A stretch of DNA of 64,000 nucleotides from Bosea sp. F3-2 (lineage in GTDB: Bacteria; Pseudomonadota; Alphaproteobacteria; Rhizobiales; Beijerinckiaceae), in NCBI RefSeq assembly GCF_008253865.1, contig NZ_CP042331.1, positions 806,001 through 870,000 on the forward strand, read 5' to 3'. The translations under genes were made by a program, and so were the position numbers. The notes below the pieces were generated by a model, which searched no databases, was not told the origin of the DNA, and was given only the letters and a program-made list of their open reading frames with translations. Shown in pieces: positions 57,092 through 64,000 of this stretch (positions are counted from its first letter, which is position 1; every line of letters starts with the position of its first letter).

Positions 57092-57106
57092 TTAGAACTA
57101 TTCTAA
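57092..57106. promoter_or_regulatory. Irr box (iron control element) upstream of suf
   Basis: TTAGAACTATTCTAA is a perfect inverted repeat matching the core of the Irr/ICE consensus TTTAGAA-N3-TTCTAAA. It lies in the divergent promoter region of the suf operon (start 56930, leftward) and the alpha/beta hydrolase (57223, rightward). Irr is known to govern suf genes in Rhizobiales. The assignment is by sequence match and location. Confidence 0.75.
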
Positions 57107-57222
57107 GCGCCCTTCATCTAGGGCGCGCATGGTGGCGCCGTCAAGGGTGGCCGGGTTTCGAGCAGGCATGCGCCCGCTTTCTGCCCGCTCAAGCCGGTGC
57201 TGCCGCAAGAAGCGGTGAGACG

Positions 57223-57894
57223 ATGCCAGAGGTAATCTTCAACGGGCCCGCAGGCCGTATCGAGGGCCGCTACCAGCCCGCCAAGAAGCGCGGTGCGCCG
57301 CTGGCGATCATCCTGCACCCGCACCCGCAGTTCGGCGGGACGATGAACAACCAGATCGTCTACAACCTGTTCTACACCTTCGTGAACCGCGGCTTCTCGG
57401 CGCTGCGCTTCAATTTCCGCGGCGTCGGCCGCAGCCAGGGCCAGTTCGACCACGGCGCCGGCGAACTCTCGGACGCCGCTGCCGCGCTCGACTGGATGCA
57501 GGCGCTCAACCCAGAGGCCAAGAGCTGCTGGATCGCCGGCGTCTCCTTCGGCGCCTGGATCGGCATGCAGCTGCTGATGCGCCGCCCGGAGATCGAAGGC
57601 TTCCTGTCGATCGCGGCGATGGCGAACCGCTACGATTTCTCGTTCCTGGCGCCCTGCCCGTCCTCGGGCCTGTTCGTCCACGGCTCGGAGGACCGCGTCG
57701 CTCCGGTCAAGGAGGTCATGGCGGTGATCGAGAAGGTGAAGACCCAGAAGGGCATCCAGATCGAGCACGCCGTCGTCGACGGCGCCAACCACTTCTTCGA
57801 CGGCCGCGTCGAGCAGCTCATGGAGCAGGTCGGCGTCTATCTCGACCGCAAGGTCGGCCCCGAGATCCTCAAGTCCGAGCAGGAACAGGCCTGA
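57223..57894 (+). CDS. alpha/beta hydrolase (dienelactone hydrolase-like)
   Basis: 223 residues. LHPHPQFGGTMNN (oxyanion and conserved His-Pro), FNFRGVGRSQGQFDHG, a nucleophile elbow GVSFGAW with Ser near residue 108, Asp in HGSEDRVAPV and His in DGANHFF make a complete catalytic triad. This conserved proteobacterial family is of unknown substrate. The gene is divergent from the suf operon and shares its regulatory gap. The frame is open upstream, but the ATG at 57223 matches family starts. Confidence 0.88.
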   Translation: MPEVIFNGPAGRIEGRYQPAKKRGAPLAIILHPHPQFGGTMNNQIVYNLFYTFVNRGFSALRFNFRGVGRSQGQFDHGAGELSDAAAALDWMQALNPEAKSCWIAGVSFGAWIGMQLLMRRPEIEGFLSIAAMANRYDFSFLAPCPSSGLFVHGSEDRVAPVKEVMAVIEKVKTQKGIQIEHAVVDGANHFFDGRVEQLMEQVGVYLDRKVGPEILKSEQEQA

Positions 57895-57903
57895 TCCTGA
57901 CGA

Positions 57904-58857
57904 TCAGACGGCCGGGGCGGTGACGTCCCGGCTCCCACCGCGGACAGGCAACTTCATGCAGGCTGCCCTCGCCTCCGCCAACGCCCAATCGCGGAATAGC
58001 CTGATCTTGCGCTCGCGCTGGCGTTCGCGGGGATAGACGATCCAGTAGGCCCGCTCGTCGCGGACGACATGGTTCACGGCGAAGACGAGCCGACCCGCCG
58101 CGATATCGTAGGCGAAAAGCTCCGGTACGGCCATCGCGACACCATGTCCGCGCAGCGCAGCCTGGATGTTCATGGCCTGCATCTGCAGCGCCATCGTCGA
58201 TCTGCCACCGAGTTTAGGTGCGTCGATGCCGATATCGGCGAACCAGATCTTCCAGAAATCATCGCCGGGGCTGAGCAGTGGTGCGCGGAGCAGATCCGCG
58301 GGCTCACGCAATTGCAGCCGCTCGCGCAGCTCCGGGGTGCACAGCGGCGCGAAGTGGCATGCGAAAAGCTTGTCCGCCACCAGTCCGGGCCAGTCGCCGA
58401 GCCCGTAGCGTAGGGCTAGATCGACCGATTCCGTCGCGAAATCGACGAGATGCTCCGTCGTTCCCACCCGCACCTCGAATTGCGGGTTCTCGATCTGGAA
58501 CTGGGCAAGACGCGGAGAGAGCCAGTTGATCGCCATCGTCTGGAGCGACGAGATCGTCAGGACCGTCTGGTTCTCCTCGCAGAGGTTCCGAAACACTGTG
58601 CCGATATCGGCGAGCGCTTTCGCCACCGGTCCGGCGAGCCGTTGGCCAATCGCCGTCAGCACGACCTGGCGCGGCTGGCGCACGAACAGCGGCGCGCCGA
58701 CACGGTCCTCCAGCAGCCGGATCTGATAGCTCACCGCGGCCTGCGTCATGCCGAGCTCTTCGGCGGCGCGGGTGAAGTTCTGGTGGCGTGCCGCAGCCTC
58801 GAAGACGCGGACCGCTGCAAGAGGTGGAAGCTTTGGTGGCGGCGGCTGCGCGGGCAT
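57904..58857 (-). CDS. LysR-family transcriptional regulator (GcvA-like)
   Basis: 317 residues. The helix-turn-helix reads PPLAAVRVFEAAARHQNFTRAAEELGMTQAAVSYQIRLLEDRVG, which with the DLALRYGLGDWPGL region is characteristic of GcvA-type LysR proteins. It is divergent from a DUF1127 gene with 122 bases between starts and probably controls it or itself. It converges with the hydrolase gene, 9 bases apart. Confidence 0.93.
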   Translation of the reverse strand: MPAQPPPPKLPPLAAVRVFEAAARHQNFTRAAEELGMTQAAVSYQIRLLEDRVGAPLFVRQPRQVVLTAIGQRLAGPVAKALADIGTVFRNLCEENQTVLTISSLQTMAINWLSPRLAQFQIENPQFEVRVGTTEHLVDFATESVDLALRYGLGDWPGLVADKLFACHFAPLCTPELRERLQLREPADLLRAPLLSPGDDFWKIWFADIGIDAPKLGGRSTMALQMQAMNIQAALRGHGVAMAVPELFAYDIAAGRLVFAVNHVVRDERAYWIVYPRERQRERKIRLFRDWALAEARAACMKLPVRGGSRDVTAPAV

Positions 58858-58979
58858 GTCGAAGCATAAGCTGTGTTTATGGCAGGTGACAATCTTCCGC
58901 TTTGTGACGGCGCCGCGGCTCGTCCAGATTCGAACTCACATCAGCGGGCGCCATCGCCCGCCTTTCCGAGGATCGGATC

Positions 58980-59207
58980 ATGACTTGCCTGTCGCAAACG
59001 CCACCGCTCGCCCCGCAGAGCGGCGCTTCCCCCTTACTCGGCTGGCTGGCGGCCTGGCAGCGCGCCTTCGCCGCCGCCCGAGCGCAGCGCTATCTCGCGA
59101 CGCTGGACGATCGTGCGCTTTGCGATCTCGGATTGTCGCGCGAACTCGTCGACCCACCGCGCCCTTGCGACCCTTCAGGGCTGTGGCTCAGCCGCGTGCC
59201 CGGGTGA
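58980..59207 (+). CDS. DUF1127 small protein
   Basis: 75 residues. The C-terminal half holds RYLATLDDRALCDLGLSREL, the DUF1127 signature, after a Pro-rich N-terminal part and a helical segment LGWLAAWQRAFAAARAQR. GAGGATCG precedes the ATG. It is divergent from the LysR gene. Function is unknown; this is the second DUF1127 gene in the window, both beside regulator genes. Confidence 0.78.
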   Translation: MTCLSQTPPLAPQSGASPLLGWLAAWQRAFAAARAQRYLATLDDRALCDLGLSRELVDPPRPCDPSGLWLSRVPG

Positions 59208-59221
59208 GCCCGGAGGTGCTT

Positions 59222-59263
59222 TTGCCGCAAAAGCGGTTTCCACTTTGGCGGAACATGCTCTAG
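59222..59263. repeat. short palindrome, GCCGCAAAAGCGGTTTCCACTTTGGCGG
   Basis: An imperfect hairpin related to the AAAAGCGGATTCCACTTTTCGG part of the repeat at 15122-15232, ending CATGCTCTAG like other repeats of this genome. It lies just before tyrS. Confidence 0.6.
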
Positions 59264-59300
59264 ACGACGGCGGACCGACAAACGCCAGATCGCAGCTGCC

Positions 59301-60545
59301 ATGACCACCTTCAAATCCGACCTGCTTCGCACCCTCTCGGAGCGCGGCTACGTCCATCAGATCTCCGATCCGGAAGGGCTGGATGCGGCTGCGCTGAAGG
59401 GGCCGATCAGCGCCTATATCGGCTTCGACGCGACGGCGAGCTCGCTCCATGCCGGCTCGCTGATCCAGATCATGATGCTGCACTGGATGCAGGCGACCGG
59501 GCACAAGCCGATCGCGCTGATGGGCGGCGGCACCTCGATGGTCGGCGACCCCTCCTTCAAGGAGGAATCGCGCAAGCTGCTGACGGTCGCGGACATCGAG
59601 CGCAATCTGCTGGGCATCAAGCGCGTCTTCGCGCGCTATCTCGACTTCGACGGCCCGGCGACGATGATGAATAACGCCGACTGGCTGCTGGGGCTGAACT
59701 ACCTCGAATTCCTACGCGATGTCGGCCGCCATTTCTCGGTCAACCGCATGCTGTCCTTCGACAGCGTGAAGATGCGGCTCGACCGCGAGCAGTCGCTGTC
59801 CTTCCTGGAATTCAACTACATGATCCTCCAGGCCTACGACTTCGTCGAGCTCAACAAGCGCACCGGCTGCATCCTGCAGATGGGCGGCTCCGATCAGTGG
59901 GGCAATATCGTCAACGGCATCGACCTCGGCCACCGCATGGCGAATGTCCAGCTCTACGCCCTGACCTCGCCGTTGCTGACCACGGCCTCCGGCGGCAAGA
60001 TGGGCAAGACCGCTTCCGGGGCTGTCTGGCTCAATGACGACCTGATGAGTCCCTATGAGTTCTGGCAGTACTGGCGCAACACCGAGGACGCCGATGTCGA
60101 GCGCTTCCTGAAGCTCTACACCACGCTGCCGATGGCGGAGATCGCCAAGCTCGCAGCCCTGGGCGGCGCCGAGATCAACGACGCCAAGAAGGTGCTGGCA
60201 ACCGAGGTGACGGCCCTGCTGCACGGCCGCGAGGCCGCCGAGGCTGCCGCCGAGACGGCGCGCAAAACCTTCGAGGAAGGCGAGCTCGCTGCGGACCTGC
60301 CGAGTGTCGCGATCGCCCGTGGCGAGATCGAGCCCGGGCTCGGCGTGTTGACCGCCTTCGTCAAGGCTGGGCTCGTGCCCTCGACGGGCGAGGCCCGCCG
60401 TCAGGTCAAGGCGGGCGGGTTGCGCGTCAACGATGCGGTGGTGTCCGACGAGCGCGCGATACTCAGCCTCGGCGACCTGTCGTCGGAAGGCGTGGTCAAG
60501 CTTTCCTTCGGCAAGAAGAAGCACGTGCTGCTACGGCCGGAATAG
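59301..60545 (+). CDS. tyrS: tyrosyl-tRNA synthetase
   Basis: 414 residues, class I synthetase. The HIGH-like motif is SLHAGSL near residue 50; tyrosine pocket YMILQAYDF and QMGGSDQWGNI; the KMSKS-like loop is GGKMGKTASG. The C-terminal S4 RNA-binding domain contains RRQVKAGGLRVNDAVV. This is the TyrRS type with HAG and KMGKT variants common in alphaproteobacteria. It charges tRNA-Tyr and appears monocistronic, with repeats on both sides. Confidence 0.98.
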   Translation: MTTFKSDLLRTLSERGYVHQISDPEGLDAAALKGPISAYIGFDATASSLHAGSLIQIMMLHWMQATGHKPIALMGGGTSMVGDPSFKEESRKLLTVADIERNLLGIKRVFARYLDFDGPATMMNNADWLLGLNYLEFLRDVGRHFSVNRMLSFDSVKMRLDREQSLSFLEFNYMILQAYDFVELNKRTGCILQMGGSDQWGNIVNGIDLGHRMANVQLYALTSPLLTTASGGKMGKTASGAVWLNDDLMSPYEFWQYWRNTEDADVERFLKLYTTLPMAEIAKLAALGGAEINDAKKVLATEVTALLHGREAAEAAAETARKTFEEGELAADLPSVAIARGEIEPGLGVLTAFVKAGLVPSTGEARRQVKAGGLRVNDAVVSDERAILSLGDLSSEGVVKLSFGKKKHVLLRPE

Positions 60546-60587
60546 GCCGCCGTCGCGGCGGCGAGGCTCGAGTCTTTGCACGGAACA

Positions 60588-60743
60588 ACGCCGTCATTCC
60601 GGGGCGGCCCTTGGGCCGAGCCCGGAACCCATGAACACGACGCTCCAGAGAGGGCCGGACCGGCTCGGAGCACTCTTCCTGCTGAGACGGTGTTCATGGG
60701 TTCCGGGCTCAGGCCTTCGGCCTGCCCTGGAATGACGGCGGTG
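60588..60743. repeat. palindromic repeat, GGAACCCATGAACAC family, copy 2
   Basis: A 156-bp partner of 15263-15420: CGCCGTCATTCCGGGG...GGAACCCATGAACAC and GTGTTCATGGGTTCC...GGAATGACGGCGG are inverted. It lies between the convergent tyrS and AsmA-like genes and might act as a bidirectional stop. Confidence 0.88.
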
Positions 60744-60769
60744 ACCTAAGGCAGGCGGACGCGGCCGCC

Positions 60770-63700
60770 TCAGCGCGGCTGCGCCTGGCTAGGCTGGAGC
60801 GGGCGCTGTGCCGGCGCGCCGCCGAGCGGATCGACGAAGCGGCGCAGGATCCCGGGTGCGATCGCCGAGAGCGGGTTGATCGTCATGGTCGGCGCGCTCG
60901 CCGGGCCCGAAATCCGGAAGTTCACGGCGAACAGACCGCCATACTGGCTGCCGCCGCCAAGCAGGGCGCCGACCACCGGCACCTGGGCGAAGGCGTTATT
61001 GAAGGCGTACCCCGGCACGAAGGTGCCGCCGATATCGACCCGGTCACGCCCGTAATCGACATGGCCCTGCAGGGTGAAGCCGACCTGCTGGCCCCAGATC
61101 ACCATCTCGGAAACGTCGAGCCGGCTGGTCGAACGGGTGAACTCCGCCTTGAGCTTGGTGAAGGCGACCTCGGAGGTATCGATACGCTGCTCCTCGGCGC
61201 GATCTCCCGAGAAGGCGTTTGCGGATTGAGCACCGACCACGCGACGCAGAGCCGGCTCGTCGCGCACGATGAAGTTCCGAAACGTCAGATCGCCGCTCTG
61301 GCTTGCTCCCGAGCCCATGGTCAAGACGAGATCGCCGCCATGGGCCCGGTTGTAGAGATCGAGGAAGCGCAGGAGCGAGCCGCCATTCTCGGATTGAACG
61401 ACGAGGCGCTCACCCTGCCGGCCTTGGCGCGCCGTCACATCGGCCTTGCCGATCCGCCCCTGGAAGTTTGCCGACCGCACCTCGCCGCCCCGCTTGGAGA
61501 GCTTGAGCGTGCCGTTGGTAATGGCCTCGTTGTTGAAGCCGGTCAGGATCGGCACATCGAGATCGATGTCGTAGTCTCCATCCTTGGACCCCGCCTTGTC
61601 TCCGCCCTTGGACGAAGGGGCTGCGCCCTGGATATCCTTGATGAAGGGGCGCAGATCCGCGACGGCGCCGCGCACCGCGAGCTTGGTGACGTTGCCGTCC
61701 CGCTTCGCGTCGAGCTTCAGATTGTCGCCGGGAGAGATCCGGAACTGCGAGAGATTGGCGGCATCGAGGCCGTTCTGCCTGTTCAGCTCTACCCGCCCCT
61801 TGATCAGGGCGGGGGCCGCATCGAGCGTGAAGTCCTCCAGATCCGGCCCGTCAGGACTGGAGACGTAGAGGAAGCTGATCTTGCCTGCGCGGCCGGCCGG
61901 CTTGCTCAGACCCGGAACGACTCCCTCGAGCCCCACCTTGGTCAGATCGATCTCGACGCGCGGCGGCCCATCGCCAGCCTTGCCGAGAACCTTCGTGACC
62001 TTCACGGGAAGCGTGCCCGAAATGCCTGAATCCGCACCGAAGCCACGCCGCTGCCGAGCCGCGGCGTCGAGGCTGAGTTGCAGGGTGGCTTCGCCCTGCC
62101 CCTTGCCGTTCTGCTTCAATTCGATGGTGCCCTTGTCGCCGCCGATGCGGGCATCGCCCTTCAGAGAGAGACCGTTGCGATCGACATTGACGGAAAGATT
62201 GCCGCCTTCGAGCTTCTCCGTGCCCAGAAGCGTATCCGAGCTGACATTCGTCAGCGTGCCCGAGGCGGTTACCGTGACTTCATCCGGCTTCAGGTCGTTC
62301 GCGAGCGGCAAGGTTATAGCGACCTTGAGATCACTCGTACCCTTGATGGCGCCCGGATCGATCTGGCCCAGATTGAAATCCTTGAGCGCCGGGAAGGCGA
62401 AGAGCGCGGCCAGCGCATCCATCGAGCCCTGCGAACGAAAACCGATGCGGGCCGGGGCCCGGTGCACGGCGTAGTCGGGCATGGCGAAGCTGCCTTCGCC
62501 GAGCTGCAGCTGCCGTCCATTGCCGAGTTCGGCGGTGGCATTGCCGATCGCCAGTTGCACGGTCCGTCCCGTCACCTTGCCGGTGACAGTCGCATCCGCC
62601 AGCGGCGGCAGGCCGGGATCGGGCAGATAGCGGACCTGATTGGCATCGATCAGCACAGTAAGGGCGCCGTCGGGCAGTCCGTGACCTCGAATCAGGCGGG
62701 CATGATCCGCCGCCGGCAGGTCGAGAGCGACGGACAGCGACTTCATCCGGCCGGCTGCGAGCTGGTGGTGCAAGGTCTGGTGCACCTGGGGCGAGGTGAA
62801 CTCCGGCCAGATCGCAAGCAGCGCACGCACATCGGAATCGCTCGCCTTGATCGCGAAGCGCTGCAGCGGAGATTCGCCCTGCTGCTGGATATAGGCCGTC
62901 ATGTCGACGGTCGCGGCTGGTCCGCGGATCGCCGCCTGCTCGATCGTCACCGCACCGTTGGCCGGGTCGATCTTGACTGCTGCCTTGAGGCTATCGATCC
63001 GAACGGCGGCATCCGTGGCATCGAGGCCAGCGAGCTGCCCGCCGGCGTCGATGGCAAGTCGCCAGGCCCCGTTGTCGGCGCGCAGCGAGCCGGTCGCGGT
63101 CAGCTGCGTCGCACCAGCCTTGAACTCGGCCTTCTGGATGTCGAGCTGCGTCAGGTCGGCGCCACTGGCCAGTTCGAGATGGACGGCATCGACCGCCAGC
63201 GGTGGCATCGGGCTGTCCGGGAAGCGGACGCGTCCGGCGTGGACATCGATCTGCGCGGTGATCGACTTGCGCCCGTCCGGCGTCTGGAGGAGCGTCGCCT
63301 TCCCCTGGAGCGGCAGGCCTTCCAGGCTCACCCCTGTCCCCAAAGCCAGCGCCACGATCTCCGCCGGCTCGAAGCGCAGGATGTTGATGTCGGCCCGCTG
63401 TGTGCCGTCAGCCTCCGTCGACAGATCAATGGCGATGTCCTTCCAGCGCTGGCCGGTACGCCCCTTCATCGTCAGCCGGGTGCCGCGCTCGCCCGAGCGG
63501 GTGAGTCTGATCTCGACATCCTCGAGGCCGGCCTTCTGCTGACCGTCCGGATCGACGAGCGCCAGGCGGGCACCGTTCATGCCGGCGGTTTCCAGCGAAC
63601 CGAGCAACCCGTCGCCGCGCGCCAGCATCGAGATCGCGCCCATGATGCCGGTGAAGGCGTTCCATTGCGCGGCATCCGGCAGCGCCGGTGTCGGCGGTGT

Positions 63701-64000
63701 CTCGGCGGGCGCCGAATCGGCACTGACGACGAGGACGCCTTCCTTGTTGACGCCGAGGCGGACATTCACGCCGCGCAGATCGACCGAAACCAGCCGGATA
63801 TCGCCCTTGAGCAGCGCGAGCGGCTCGTAGCCGAGAACCGCTTCAGGCGCGCGGATGATGGCGCCGCTGGCATGGCGGAACAGAACCTGGCGAACCTTGA
63901 GCTGCGAATGTCCATCGGTCCGGCTGAGCTCCGCCGATGCGGCCTCGACCTTCCAACCCGGCCCCAGACGCTCCTCGATCGCTGCGGAAATGCGCCCCTC
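60770..64000 (-). CDS. large AsmA-like (DUF3971/YhdP-type) envelope protein, C-terminal part
   Basis: 1076 residues are visible; the gene continues past the right edge, with no stop in frame up to base 64000. The sequence is a long run of beta-rich repeats (GKVTGRTVQLAIGNATAELGNG, LKGDARIGGDKGTIELKQNGKG) ending in an AsmA-like C-terminal domain: FTLQGHVDYGRDRVDIGGTFVPGY and VNFRISGPASAPTMTINPLSAIAPGILRR. Known AsmA-like proteins (TamB, YhdP, AsmA) form bridges carrying phospholipid between the two membranes; a similar role is likely. The apparent GTG at 63769 is inside the gene and is not a start. Confidence 0.88.
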   Translation of the reverse strand, partial: EGRISAAIEERLGPGWKVEAASAELSRTDGHSQLKVRQVLFRHASGAIIRAPEAVLGYEPLALLKGDIRLVSVDLRGVNVRLGVNKEGVLVVSADSAPAETPPTPALPDAAQWNAFTGIMGAISMLARGDGLLGSLETAGMNGARLALVDPDGQQKAGLEDVEIRLTRSGERGTRLTMKGRTGQRWKDIAIDLSTEADGTQRADINILRFEPAEIVALALGTGVSLEGLPLQGKATLLQTPDGRKSITAQIDVHAGRVRFPDSPMPPLAVDAVHLELASGADLTQLDIQKAEFKAGATQLTATGSLRADNGAWRLAIDAGGQLAGLDATDAAVRIDSLKAAVKIDPANGAVTIEQAAIRGPAATVDMTAYIQQQGESPLQRFAIKASDSDVRALLAIWPEFTSPQVHQTLHHQLAAGRMKSLSVALDLPAADHARLIRGHGLPDGALTVLIDANQVRYLPDPGLPPLADATVTGKVTGRTVQLAIGNATAELGNGRQLQLGEGSFAMPDYAVHRAPARIGFRSQGSMDALAALFAFPALKDFNLGQIDPGAIKGTSDLKVAITLPLANDLKPDEVTVTASGTLTNVSSDTLLGTEKLEGGNLSVNVDRNGLSLKGDARIGGDKGTIELKQNGKGQGEATLQLSLDAAARQRRGFGADSGISGTLPVKVTKVLGKAGDGPPRVEIDLTKVGLEGVVPGLSKPAGRAGKISFLYVSSPDGPDLEDFTLDAAPALIKGRVELNRQNGLDAANLSQFRISPGDNLKLDAKRDGNVTKLAVRGAVADLRPFIKDIQGAAPSSKGGDKAGSKDGDYDIDLDVPILTGFNNEAITNGTLKLSKRGGEVRSANFQGRIGKADVTARQGRQGERLVVQSENGGSLLRFLDLYNRAHGGDLVLTMGSGASQSGDLTFRNFIVRDEPALRRVVGAQSANAFSGDRAEEQRIDTSEVAFTKLKAEFTRSTSRLDVSEMVIWGQQVGFTLQGHVDYGRDRVDIGGTFVPGYAFNNAFAQVPVVGALLGGGSQYGGLFAVNFRISGPASAPTMTINPLSAIAPGILRRFVDPLGGAPAQRPLQPSQAQPR

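Noticed and set aside
63767..63769. GTG as start of the AsmA-like gene
   Set aside because: The frame continues without a stop to the right edge with the same beta-rich composition, so this codon is internal.

Overview
The window reads as a high-GC chromosomal segment of an alphaproteobacterium of the Hyphomicrobiales (Rhizobiales), most like Bosea or a close relative. This is inferred from gene order (nnrDE divergent from glnB-glnA; cysteine desulfurase-sufBCD-sufS-sufT), from recognisable regulatory boxes (BioR, Irr, LexA of the GTTC-N7-GTTC type, FNR/FixK), and from the many short palindromic intergenic repeats typical of that order. It is mostly housekeeping and ordinary accessory metabolism. 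No phage, integrase, transposase, CRISPR array, tRNA or rRNA was found.

Layout. 0-5 kb, leftward: an RND efflux adaptor and the first codons of its pump; an AraC regulator and MFS transporter with a perfect FNR/FixK box upstream; a lipoprotein alpha/beta hydrolase. 5.3-10 kb, rightward: AbgT-type transporter, M20 peptidase and SLC13/RCK transporter, probably one peptide or aminoacyl-conjugate uptake cluster, followed by a glycine-zipper lipoprotein, a Tat-exported amidohydrolase and a small basic secreted protein. 12-15 kb, leftward: ssb with a LexA box, then a glycine-betaine/choline-type ABC permease and binding protein without an ATPase. 15.5-20 kb: a DUF1127 protein divergent from a BTAD-TolB-like-TPR regulator, then bioY and its GntR repressor bioR, each with a consensus BioR box. 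20-24.9 kb: a MITE-like element, uvrA, an SDR/NTF2-like pair and a divergent HxlR regulator. 25-31.5 kb: a tiny Myb-like protein, a Cys-rich protein, a Zn alcohol dehydrogenase, an MBL hydrolase, a 1-Cys peroxiredoxin and several small proteins. 31.6-35.3 kb: nnrDE, glnB (sigma-54-type promoter) and glnA with a clear terminator. 35.6-38.4 kb: glycosyltransferase and flippase. 39-48.6 kb: parE, a LysR regulator, alpha/beta hydrolase, DEAD-box helicase, diguanylate cyclase, sufA, an Ldh-family dehydrogenase and a YjbR protein. 48.9-57 kb, leftward: phzF-like gene and the SUF iron-sulfur operon, with a 4-oxalocrotonate tautomerase gene between sufD and sufS and an Irr-type iron-control box upstream. 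57-64 kb: alpha/beta hydrolase, LysR/DUF1127 divergent pair, tyrS and a large AsmA-like protein running off the right edge.

The clearest biology lies in regulation and architecture: a self-contained biotin circuit (BioR repressor, BioY importer, two boxes), iron- and possibly DNA-damage-linked control of SUF, oxygen-type control of a regulator/exporter pair, and heavy colonisation of gene gaps by at least eight palindromic repeat families. One repeat is nested inside another, one lies inside the suf operon, and some supply stop codons. I did not find a convincing wholly new multi-gene system.
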